The notes below the pieces were generated by a model. The model worked only from the letters and a program-made list of their open reading frames with translations. It was not told the origin of the DNA and did no database searches. Shown piece by piece: positions 46,429 through 57,200 of a stretch of 64,000 nucleotides of DNA (its first letter is position 1; every line of letters starts with the position of its first letter). Source of the stretch: Anaeramoeba flamelloides (Eukaryota; Metamonada; Anaeramoebidae); assembly GCA_027625915.1 (NCBI GenBank), contig JANTQA010000076.1, forward strand, positions 3,287,501-3,351,500, read 5' to 3'. The translations under genes were made by a program, and so were the position numbers.

Positions 46429-47675
46429 ATGTCATTTATCATTATCGAAGGAAACATTTCTGCAGGAAAAACAACACTATGCCGTGAACTTGGGAAACTC
46501 TTAGACTATGAAGTCTTTTATGAACCAACAGCAAAAAATCCATATTTAGAGTTATACTATGCTGATCCGAAAAAATGGGGATTACCAATGCAATTGTACT
46601 TACTAAGGCAAAGATTCATGACTTATTTACATTGCTTACAAAAATTAGAGTCAGGCAAAATTAAAGGAGTAATTCTTGATCGTTCAATTTACTCTGACTG
46701 GGTCTTTGCAAAAAAAAATTTTGATGACAAGAACATTGATGAAGAAGGTACTTGTTTATAATTTTAATTTTTTTTTCTCCAATTTTTAAATTTGTTTTCT
46801 TTGCCTACTAAAAACTTTTATATAAATATAAATATTATTATATTTTAACCTCCCAAATAACAATGGTAAAATTAAAAGGATATAAGCTATATTCTTCGAT
46901 AAGAAAAGAAATGTTAAATATTGTCCCTTATCCACAAATCTGTCTGTACTTGTCCGTCAAACCAGAAATATGTTATGATCGAATCCATAAATTAAGAGGA
47001 AGAAAATGTGAATCATCAATCCCATTAGAATACTTGTCTGGTTTGAATGAATGCTATGAATTATTAAACACAGAACTCGGGGAATCAACAACACACGTTG
47101 CAAGGATCAATTGGAACAATTTTGGATATGCAAGTGAAGTACTGAATCAAATCATCTTCCAAATATGCCCCAATTTAAAAAAAGAAGCAAAAAGTAGTAA
47201 AAAATTTGATAACATTTTCTTATTTGATCCTGAAGAACTCTCAAATTACTGGGAAAAAGTCTGTAAAAAATTGGGAAATGCTTTCAATTTCCCCGGTTAC
47301 AGTGAATATCAGAAAATGATTAGCAACAATGATAAATTAAGACAAGTTATGAGATTAACACAAAAAGAAAATTTGTCTTCTTATCTCGTTACTGATCAAG
47401 AAGAAGATCTTCTGAAAGAAAGTTCTACAATCCCTTCAAGCGAAATTGAAGAAACATCAGACAACGAAACAGAGGAAAATAGCTTTAAGACAACAATTGA
47501 AACCAGATTAAATTCAAATTGGAATAAGTTTGAAAATTCTACACAAACTCTTAACCAACCAATTAAAAGACAATCTGAGACCACACTCTTAAAAATCAAT
47601 AACCAGATAACTCAAAATACATCAGTTAAAAAAGCTAGGAAAATACCCTTATCACAAAACAATGGATTATTTTAA
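46429..47675 (+). CDS. Deoxynucleoside kinase (dCK/dGK/dNK family), two exons, 371 aa
   Basis: Exons 46429-46747 and 46879-47675 with a 131-bp intron: donor GAAG|GTACTTG, acceptor TTAAAAG|GA, splitting a Gly codon. The protein transfers a phosphate to deoxynucleosides in the salvage pathway. Seen: P-loop GNISAGKT (residues 8-15); substrate-site block YEPTAKNPYLELYYADPKKW (31-50); the family DRS motif in LDRSIYSDWVF (84-86); the lid LRGRKCESSIPLEYL (145-159). The core resembles the usual ~200-240-residue enzyme. About 130 extra C-terminal residues follow, starting near NIFLFDPEELSNYW and becoming Ser/Thr/Asn/Glu-rich, ending KKARKIPLSQNNGLF, possibly a nuclear-localisation or regulatory tail. 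Which base is preferred cannot be read from sequence alone. No mitochondrial presequence is evident. Confidence 0.88.
46748..46878 (+). other. Intron of the deoxynucleoside kinase gene
   Basis: 131 bp, GT...AG, 5' GTACTTG, 3' AAATTAAAAG with no polypyrimidine tract. In-frame stops occur right after the donor, so it must be removed. Joining restores the family sequence IDEEGYKLYSSIRKEM across the junction. Confidence 0.85.
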
Positions 47676-48009
47676 ATCTAATATAGTAATTTTATATTTT
47701 TATTATATTATTTTTGTTTTATTTGTTTGAAAATAATAATTTTAATAGTGTTTAAATTTTAATTTATTTGTGAATTTTTTATTTTTTTATGGTTATTTAT
47801 TATGAAGTGAGCAATATTAACAATCAAATTTCAAAAATTTGATTTCAAAACGTCTTAAAGTTCATCTATTTTTTGATCAATAAGAAATATAAGTAAAAAT
47901 TGGAAACTTTAAATCTAATTTTACAGATAAATATAAAAATTATATATTATCATTGATCATGCTAATTCTGATGTTGATTATATTTTCTAACCCCCCCCCT
48001 TTTTAATTA
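47676..48009. other. Downstream region of the deoxynucleoside kinase gene
   Basis: AT-rich 3' flank; nothing recognised except a C8 run at 47992-47999, unusual in this composition. Confidence 0.4.
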
Positions 48010-49170
48010 TAAGCTAATCTCAATTGACAACACTTTCTCTAGATTCTTTTTAAAACCAATTTATAAAGGAATAGTATACTCTTGGAATCTAGATTCTGAT
48101 TCCTGATATGGAATTTTTAAAAACAATTGGATATAAGTATTGCAGTTTCAAATTTATTGTTTGAAGTTGAAAAAATCAAAAAGAAATATAAAAATAGAGA
48201 ATTTATAAGTGTTACAACCGATATAAAAAAATTCTTTGACACAATTAATCAAATTTTAGTTCAGTATACTCTCAATAAATCTATTAAAAATCAAAATATC
48301 AAAATTTGGCTACAAAAAGATGATAAAAAAGTAGGGATAGGAGTTTATCAAGGAGAACCTCTCACCTCTTTAATTTTTGGATTTATCAGTAACTTTTTAA
48401 TTAATAAAATAAAAGATTTACTTCAACATGTATAAATGTTTGTAGATGGCTTGGAATTAATAAGGAACCGAATCATTCCAGAAATTCACAAAAAGTTAAT
48501 AATATTTTCTAAAAATATTCAAGAATTTGGAATCAATCCAAATATTGATAAAACCTTAAAATCAAACCAATAATTAAAAAATAAAATATTTGGGAATTTG
48601 GTTTGATAAAGAGAAACATCAACAAAATTTTTTTAAAAAAGTCAAAGACCATTAAAAAAAAAATCAAAATGATTTTTAACCAACAAAAAAATTAGTTAAT
48701 GGTGTAAAATTACAAATGTTTAAATCGATATGTACTAGTCAACTATTTTATAGTTTTGGTATTTTCAATCCAACCCAAAAATAGTTCAACATGATAGATA
48801 TTTGGATAAATAAAAAAATCACAAAATTTTTAATCAATCAATCAAACATTCTCCTCGAACAATTTATAAAAAGAAAGCAAAAAAAAAAACAATTCAGAAT
48901 TCCAATCTCTAAAAACGAAGATTTAAACTCAACAATAAATTAGTAAATCTTGGGTTTGGAAAAATATTAAAAAGTTTAATGTTTTCAAAAAAAGATAATA
49001 AAAATATAAACTGGAAAGTACAAAATATAATATTATTAGAGGTAAATCTTAACTAATTTATATAAAAAAGATTTATACAATGTACTAGGCGAAAAGGCAA
49101 CGAATATTTAAAAATCATTAGATATAATAATAATATAAATAAACAGCTGTGCTATCAAAGTACACAGATT
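48010..49170 (+). mobile_element. LINE (non-LTR) reverse-transcriptase remnant
   Basis: Broken RT domain, several frame breaks. In order: fingers motif resembling the LINE block that follows the WRPISL-type start (LISIDNTFSRFF, about 48015-48060); the A motif TTDIKKFFDTIN (about 48215); the B motif VYQGEPLTSLIF (about 48342-48378); a degenerate C motif FVDG in place of YADD (about 48437); the D motif FGINPNIDKT; and a tail-like ...IWINKKITKFLINQSNIL. The only sizeable open piece is 48127-48435, beginning at a non-ATG codon. No endonuclease and no 5' part are seen. It is dead, and its 3' end merges into palindrome modules at 49190. Confidence 0.7.
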
Positions 49171-49189
49171 ACACAGCTTTCCAATAATT

Positions 49190-49345
49190 CAAAAGAATGG
49201 AAAAAAAGCAAAGATTTTAATCAATTCCTTTTAATTCTGGAAAATCTAACAACGTTTTTTTTTTTTTTTTTTTAATTTGAGAAATCAAAAGAAAATTTTT
49301 TAAATTTTATTTTGATTTTACAAATTAAAAAAAAAAACCTAAACG
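49190..49345. repeat. Palindrome modules following the LINE remnant (array copy 2)
   Basis: One palindrome has arms AATTCAAAAGAATGGAAAAA / TTCCTTTTAATTCTGGAAAA, then ATCTAACAACG. Next is a TTTTTTAATTTGAGAAATCA / TTGATTTTACAAATTAAAAA palindrome, then AAACCTAAACG. Both modules and linkers match those at 28.4-28.6 and 62.3-62.7 kb. Confidence 0.6.
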
Positions 49346-49724
49346 ATAAAAAATATTTATTATGGAAATGCTCTACTTTCATCTAAAAACTAAGAAAACC
49401 AATGAATTATTAAATAGATATTATTCAGTTCATGGTAAGAATAAAACAAAAACAAAATTTCTAATTTATGTAAATATATATATATATATATATATATAAA
49501 CCTAAAAATAGATGAAGATATCGATCTTTTTTGAGGACCTTACCATTCTTTAAAATAAATCTAACAATTTTAGATTAAAGAATTAATTTAAATTAATATA
49601 AATAATTTCTTTTATATTATTTAAAATAATGAATAATTCCTAATTTTACCATTGTCTAATAGCGAAGATAAGAATAATTAGATTCTTTATTAAAATTTCT
49701 TATCAAAAATTTAGAAATTAGGGT
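49346..49724. other. AT-rich non-coding stretch with a (TA)n tract
   Basis: Nothing coding. TA dinucleotide tract at 49474-49498. Confidence 0.5.
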
Positions 49725-49990
49725 AGTGTCGCCAAGTTCCAAGGAGACCTTGTGGTTTTCTGTATTTATAAATTCTTTTTATTTCACAAATAAACATGAA
49801 AACTAAAAAAAAAATATAGAAACTTTTTATTTAATTAGATAAATTCAAAAAAACAATTGATATTCTAATCTTAACAAAAATTAAAAAAAAATTTAAACGG
49901 GAACTTTGAAAAAGTCTAAAGAATTGAGTTAATATTATTATTTTAACTCTATTCTTTTTAATTCCAGAAAACCCAACTGTAGTAATAGGG
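49725..49990. repeat. Palindrome array, copy 3 (decayed)
   Basis: Begins with a GCCAAGTTCCAAGGAGACCTTG segment near GTGTCG, then TTTTCTGTATTTATAA-type linker sequence. A worn centre follows, then the AAAGAATTGAGTTAATATTA / TTAACTCTATTCTTTTTAAT palindrome with a TTCCAGAAAACCC edge (cf. 62.28-62.35 kb). Confidence 0.5.
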
Positions 49991-52900
49991 AATCAATCCA
50001 CCCTCTTCAAAAAAAAAAAAAAATCCGAAATAGATAACATTTTCTACCTTTTATAAATATAGAAATGAAAAAAATATTAAATATTCAAAATTAAAAAAAT
50101 TTCCAGTCCATATGGAATAGTTCGAAAGAGCGAATTAATTGTATTTAAAGAGTTTGAATTGATATTCGAAGAAAATATTATTTTTTTTTTATTTCAAAAT
50201 TGAAATCATTTATAACATTTATGTTCGATTTATATTTTTTTTTTGTTTTTTTTTACAAACCATAATTCATTTAGAAAATTATTTTTTCTTACAAGATCCC
50301 GAGTCACTCGATAAAAAAAGGTAATTCAAATGTCACAAAAATAGTAAAAATGCTTCTAAAAAAAGATATTTATTTCTATTGAAATTTTATTCAAATGCCA
50401 GTTGAAGATCAAAATGAATAATGTTGTTTTCAATAGGGAACTTAAGAGTTTTATTTTTTCAAATTTACAAGAAAATATATGAGATCTTAAGTTTTATTTC
50501 ACATTCGGATATCAAATATTCTTGAATGTACATTATTCTACTTATTAATTATTTTTTTTTCAAAAGCCAATTATAAAAAAAAATATAATTTGAAAAAATA
50601 CTTAATACCTTGACTGAAAAAAGTTTATATACATATGTACACATACAAACACATTATCGGTTCCACTTTTAATACACAAACTTTCAACAAAAATTAAGTC
50701 CAAAATAAAATACAAACCAAGTTTCATTTTTTATAGTCTCTGAAAATAAGAATAGTTATAAAAATTCTAAAAAATTATCATTAGCCAAAAAATGTCCAAT
50801 AATTGGCAATTTTTTAACCTTAAATTTTGTTGAAAGTTTGTACCTTAAAAGTGAAGCCAACCATAATAAAATTAACCAAACCAATTAAAATTTTCATTTA
50901 AAGTCATTTAGCATTAATAAAAACTTTAGATCATTTTCACAGATTAATGACTTGTAAACTTTTATTGATAATCTAATAAAATAATTACAGATCTATCAAA
51001 TATTCTAAAAAATACTCTAAAATTGAAAATACTCCAAATTTTTTTTCATACTAAAAACACCTTTTAAATAACTCCTAAGAAAATCTTGTCCCAGCTCATC
51101 CGATTTAATGGTAAAATTGGAATTATATTTTTAACCATATTTTTTTTTTTTTTGGCTAATATAAACAAAATATGAAAAATTGTAAATTTTTAGGGAATAT
51201 AATAAAACCCATTTTTTGTTGAAGTAATTGATACCTTAGACGCCTGTAACATTTTCTAACCATCTCTAAATGAATTAACCCAATGAGAGAATATTTCTTT
51301 GTAATGAAAATTTCCGAATGTGTTTCATTACCCCCAATTTTGTAATCTTGAATTCAATACAAAAATAACCGAGTGAGATCTAATGTTACATATACATACC
51401 ATATCATACCCATGGTTACCCAACTAAATCTGATCAATTCCCACCCTGGAAGATTAATTGTATTTAATCTACCCTTAACACAACTAATGCAAAACCCAAA
51501 CATACACAGATATATATATATATATATACCCAAATATACTCAAAATACACTCATAAAAACACTTTTCAGAAAGTTTAAAAAAGAAAATTATAAAAAAAAT
51601 TATTTTATTATTTGAAAAATTGTTATTGTAACATGATTATTTATTTCTGAAAACTTGAATTGTTAATTTTTTTTCCAAAAGTATTATTAAAGATGTAAAA
51701 AAATTTCAATTATTTTTGATTTTTCGGTATTTTCAAGAATATTTCAAACAACCTTCCCTTTACGACACTCAAGTTGAAAAATACTTTTAATTTATTTTTT
51801 TTTTTCATTGAAAAAATACAAGATGCCCCTCTTTTAAAATACAACTAATCTACTTGATAACACCCAGATCATCATATTTCAACTCAAGATAAACAAAAAA
51901 GAAGTATTTTATAATAAATTGAACTTTAAAAATCTTTTTGATAATTTTTATAAAACTTTACTTTATTTTTTAGTATATTTTTTCTTCTTAAAACCCATCC
52001 AGCTTATTATTAATCTATTAAGTCTTTGAATAAATAGTTCTTTCCAAAATAATTACAATAACAACCAAAATAAGAAAAAAAAATAAAAAAATAAAAGCTC
52101 TTTCTATTCCAGAATGTTTTAAATAAAAAAATCTATTTATTTCTTGAAAAACAATATCTAAATCCAAAAATGAATTTTTTTCTCATTCGAAAACAAATAA
52201 CTCTTATTTTTAAAAAAAAAATATCATCTAATCATATTTTTTTAAAAAAAAATAAAAGAGATCATCCAAAGAAGAATTTCAAAAAGTAAAAAAAAAAAAT
52301 TACATATTTTATATAAAAAAAAAAAAACATCCATTTTTTTTTACCATATAAAATAAAGTAAAATTTTAAGCAATTGTTCAAAATCAGTATTTATGAATTA
52401 CACTCAATATTCACTGGATTTTATCGATTTTTTTTTTTTTTTTGGACATTTCTTAACAAGTATGAAATAAAAGGGGAGTTTTACTCACTCATTGAAAAGT
52501 CGGATTCTCTAGTTTGTATCTGTGTGAAATTTAAACGAAGTTTTATCACCAATTGAACCAATTTAGCATTTCAACTGTAATACGTTCAATAATTTAATTG
52601 CAAAAAAGATCCTTTGGAGTGCAAATACTCAAAGCAACATTAAAAAAAAACACCAAATTAGTTTTCATCTTGTATTTTTATTTGTATATTTTTTTTATTA
52701 TATAAAGTTAGATCCCGTGTTCCAAAAATAAACATAATCTCATAGTATTTCATTTGTTCAACAATCACCTAGTTATAATTCCCTATTTTGGTTCTCCTTC
52801 CTGACTCAAAATACTAATCTTGTTCTAGAACTATTATGATATTAACCATTGTTCTTCGAACTCGACATTATCATCTTTTTACTGCTTCAAACAATATCAT

Positions 52901-53464
52901 ACTTGCCGTTCTTCCAGAACAAACTTCGAAAACAACAAAGATAAAACTCCCAAATGAAAGGATTACAAACCAATATTAACGATTATTTCAAATAAACCAA
53001 GAAAAGAACATCAAAAATAAAAAAATTCTAAAAGAAAATAGCTATTTTATTACAAATCTATTCTAATTGATATTATATTCTTGTAATATAATACATATAA
53101 CAGAAATAAATAACAATTTCATTATCATTAAAAACTTGATTTCCCATTAATAAAAATATTTCTTAGGCCTAAATATACTGAAAGGCAACTGTTAAAATAG
53201 TAAATCAAAAAACAATTACAATAAAGAAAAAAAAAAAAAAAAATCTAAAATTCACAGAAAAAAATTTATTTCTATTAAAAGAATTGTTATTATGAATAAT
53301 ATATATATATATATATATTTATATAAATATATTAACAATATTTATTCTAATTTTAATAACTTTTCCTTTATTAATTTTCTTTTCTAATTCAATAAATTTT
53401 TTTTATAAAAAAACAATAAAAAAAACATGAAAAAGAAGTAGAAAATAGAAAGGAAGAAAAAATC

Positions 53465-53495
<31 letters not shown>

Positions 53496-53510
53496 TTCTA
53501 TCAGGATTAT
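49991..53510. other. Intergenic region between palindrome arrays and TOR 3' end
   Basis: No gene supported. It contains the decayed MITE at 50659-50862, a C/A-rich stretch at 51380-51510 and long A/T runs. A locally less AT-rich stretch at 52780-52930 carries several TTCnnGAA-like words. Just before TOR there is a poly-A tract (53468-53495) on the plus strand, i.e. poly-T after the TOR stop codon on its own strand. Confidence 0.45.
50659..50862. mobile_element. Decayed copy of the mariner-like MITE of 4310-4506
   Basis: GGTTCCACTTTTAATACACA then AACTTTCAACAAAAATTA at the left is inverted as TAAATTTTGTTGAAAGTTTG then TACCTTAAAAGTGAAGCC at the right. It keeps the AAACTTTCAACRAAAWT core of the young copy but with many substitutions. 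It is therefore older. Confidence 0.65.
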
Positions 53511-56500
53511 TTACCAAAAAGGACACCAACCGATATAGCATTGTGACAAATTTTCATTTGAAGTAGCGAGTTCTATTAATCTCAAAACCTGTGACGAAAC
53601 ATTTAAAGTTTTATTTGGGTCAAAGTCTCTGCCCGTCAGTTTGTTATTTATTCTTTTGATTACCTTCAAAGCCTTTCTATTAATATCTTCTGTCACTATT
53701 AACTCATCGAATGTAGTTACGGTTTCCTCAATATTCCAGGAAATGACCTCGCCTCTTTTGTTTTTATTGGGCTTTGACACGCGTGAAATGCTTTTCCTCC
53801 GTGCGCGTTTTTTGCTTGTGGACTTTGTTGCAATGAATTCGGTTTCGTCTTGCTGCAGCCGCCAATTGATGAGCGGGTCGTATACGAATGCCTCTAGCAT
53901 TGCCATTACGGAATCCTTGTTTTCTCTGAGCAGTTTCATGACATTTTTGCAGGTGTATCGAAAGTTGCCCTCCGTTCCCGAGACTTCCATCGCCTTGATC
54001 AGCATTCTTGTCAGGCGGAAGGGTATCGTCTCCGGGAATTTTTCTCTGTGTATGGCCACCTCGAAGCAATCGCCAAAGTCAATGTGCAGAATCTTTCCTG
54101 AGATGCGATTCATCATCAGGTTACTGGGATGTCTGTCGCCCAGGCCTAAAATGTAACCCACCATCGACATCACGGCCAAGCTCGTGGTATAATTGGTTCT
54201 TCTGTCGAGCCATGATTCGGAGTTCGAAGATTTGAGCCACAGAATTCTTTCCATTTCTTGGCCGTCGGTGCTTTTCAATACGTGGAGAAAGAGCTCCAAC
54301 TTTTGCATTTTGGTGAGCTTCTCCAAATTTTTGGATTCGTCGATCATGATTTTGTGCTCCAAATTGGGCCTTATTTTCCTGGACTTCCTGTATTGCAAGA
54401 TGAGATCATGCAGCGTGTCTGAGTTCGGGACCCACCCCAAGAGCCCGTTATTTGGCGACAGCGGGACCACGGGGTATCTTTGGATGCTCTGGTTACTTTT
54501 GTTCGTCAGGGGCGAATTTAACAGCAGCGTGTTCACCAGGCCAAACAGCTGCATCACCCTCTCGTCCTGCCGTATGTCCTCATGCCCCTTCAACAGGAAT
54601 TGGTAAACCAAGCCGTTGTTCCCAAAGATTTTAACCTTCCGCGGCCTTTGCTTGGAGGGGATGATTTCAAACCGTTTGGAAAATTTCGAGATCCTGACGA
54701 TCTCTTTGTTCGCCACATACGTGCCCGGCAGCGCCAATTCGAAATTGTTTGCCTGATCCAATTTGGGGCTTACATGATCCAAATCTAAATAAGTAATTTG
54801 TGGAATTTCATGCTTCATTTTTTTAAATAGGGGATAGTAAATGGACCATGCCTGTTCTAGATGCTTTTTATTTTTACTTTTCAGAAATTTAATACAGCAA
54901 TCCCATGCCTCATTTAGCTTTTTGCCATAATTTTGGAAAAAGATCTGCTCGTTTTGAGTTTTGGGTCTATTTTGAAGATCATCGTGCAAGGGCTTCAAAA
55001 TGGCAAGCATCGACTGAGAATCCTTTTCACCAAAATAGATTCTCAGGCAATCATCTAAGGCCTCGTGCCATTTTTCTTCTAAGAGGATTGCCACCCGAAT
55101 TAGTTCTTGACTTACTAATTCTGCCTCTTCGACTAAAACTGGTGAACGGATTTTCATTTTTGTTAGAATTTTTTCGGCCTCACTTTCTTGGGATGATGTT
55201 GTTGTTGTTGTTGCTGTTGATGTTGATGATGATGCCGATGATGATGATGATGTTGTTACTTTGCTTTTTAGCTTTTTGTTTTTATTGCCTGTGATGCACT
55301 CGTCACAACCATGGCCATTGCATTCCTTACAACCCTTAATATACTTTCTTTGGTGCCGATCTGATTGTGATTGCACTGCCACGGTTAGCGGATAAATCAA
55401 CGCCTGTGGGTGTATTTTGCCGATTTCATCTAATAAAATATGCAGCAATTTCCTAACAGGGATGATCGTAGTATGGATTCTAGCGATCAGCTGTGGAATG
55501 ACTCTTAGCCAGGTGTTAATTGAAATCGTTTTAAATTCTTCTGTTAAGGCATTGGTCACTTCAATGTGTGTTCCGTATCTAAACCACAGAGTTAATAATC
55601 TTAAGGTGTCTTGAATGGATTTACCAGGTGGGCTTAATGAGATGGATCGGAAAAAGCCCTTAATAGCTGAACTGAGATAATTTTTTTTTTTTTTTGAAAT
55701 AATTCCAAATTCCTTTTCTAAATTATTTACAGTTAAAAAGTTCATTAATGCCCAACTATGCCATGCCTTATACCATTTATTATCATATCTTATCGCCGTA
55801 TAAAACGAATTTAGGATTGCTTTGATAATATTATGATTAAATCCCGATTGAATTGCTAAATTCCATTCACCTAATTTTAAATGAAATCTTGCCTGTAATC
55901 CTGAAGTCCATAATTTATGATTATTTTTTCTTCCAGTTTTATTTCTTATTATAAAATTGACCTTCTCATCACCACCTTTTCTATTATTGCCAGAATATTC
56001 AGAATCATCATCATCAGAATCAGAATCATCATCATCATCATCATCATCATAATCATCCTCATAATCATCGTCTTCGTCATCGTCTATTTCAGAATCATTA
56101 TTATCAAATTCATTTAAATTTTCTTTGCTGCTATTTATAGAATTAGTTGGCATTTCTTTGATAGCAAATTTTAGACCATAAATTGCTTTTTCTTTTTTTT
56201 CAATTTTCCATAAATGTTTTAAATAGGCATAAATTACCTTAGGGTTTGAAGTTTTAAAATTAATTTTTGATTCTTGTTCAAATTCTTTTTTATATTTGAG
56301 AATTATGTTTTGTTCAATTTTATTTTTATTATTATCATAATCATCATCATCATCATCATCATCATAATTATTATTATTATTATTATTATTGCTATCTAGA
56401 AGAAATTTATTTAAATTATTGTTAATGTTTATATTTTTAAAATTATTATTAATTTTATTAAAAGTAATTTTTTGATTAAATGCATTTTTATTATTAGTAT

Positions 56501-57169
56501 TTTTTAATAAACGAAAAATAAATTTTTCAGATAATTTTTTATTACCAGAAATTCTAGCTATTTTACTAAATCTTAACCAAATATCGATATTATTTTTAGG
56601 AGGGATGACTATGGAATGGATTGACAAAATATCTTGCCAAACTGTCATATCTTGTTGACAACCCAATAATCTTTTTATCCAATTCTTTTTAATAGTTTTT
56701 TGTCTTTTAGGATTGATCCCTTTCATTTTTTTATATTCAATAACTTCTTCCAACTCTATTAATTGTTGATATCCTACAAAATCAAGATAAGCTCTGGAAT
56801 AAGATTCATTAATTAAATTTAAAGTTTGTTCATTCAATAATTTTCTAGTTTGCTCTATTTCCTGTAAGGCTTTATTATATTTTTCTTGATGGATATTCAA
56901 TACTGCTTTCAAAAAGCACCCTTCAATATTGTTATCTAGCATTACAGAAACATATTTTGACATTAATTTCCAATTACCTAAATTCCAAGCCGCCTTAGCA
57001 GCATATTCAGCCATTTGAATTTTTTGTTTGGAATTGGCGATTTCCCAAATATTTTTACATAGGATAATCAATTTATCCCATTCACCTAAAGCTCGTAAAC
57101 ATCTCATTTTACCTAATTGATAATTAAAAGAAACATGATTTATTTTTTGGTTTTCATTTTCTCCTTTTA

Positions 57170-57200
<31 letters not shown>

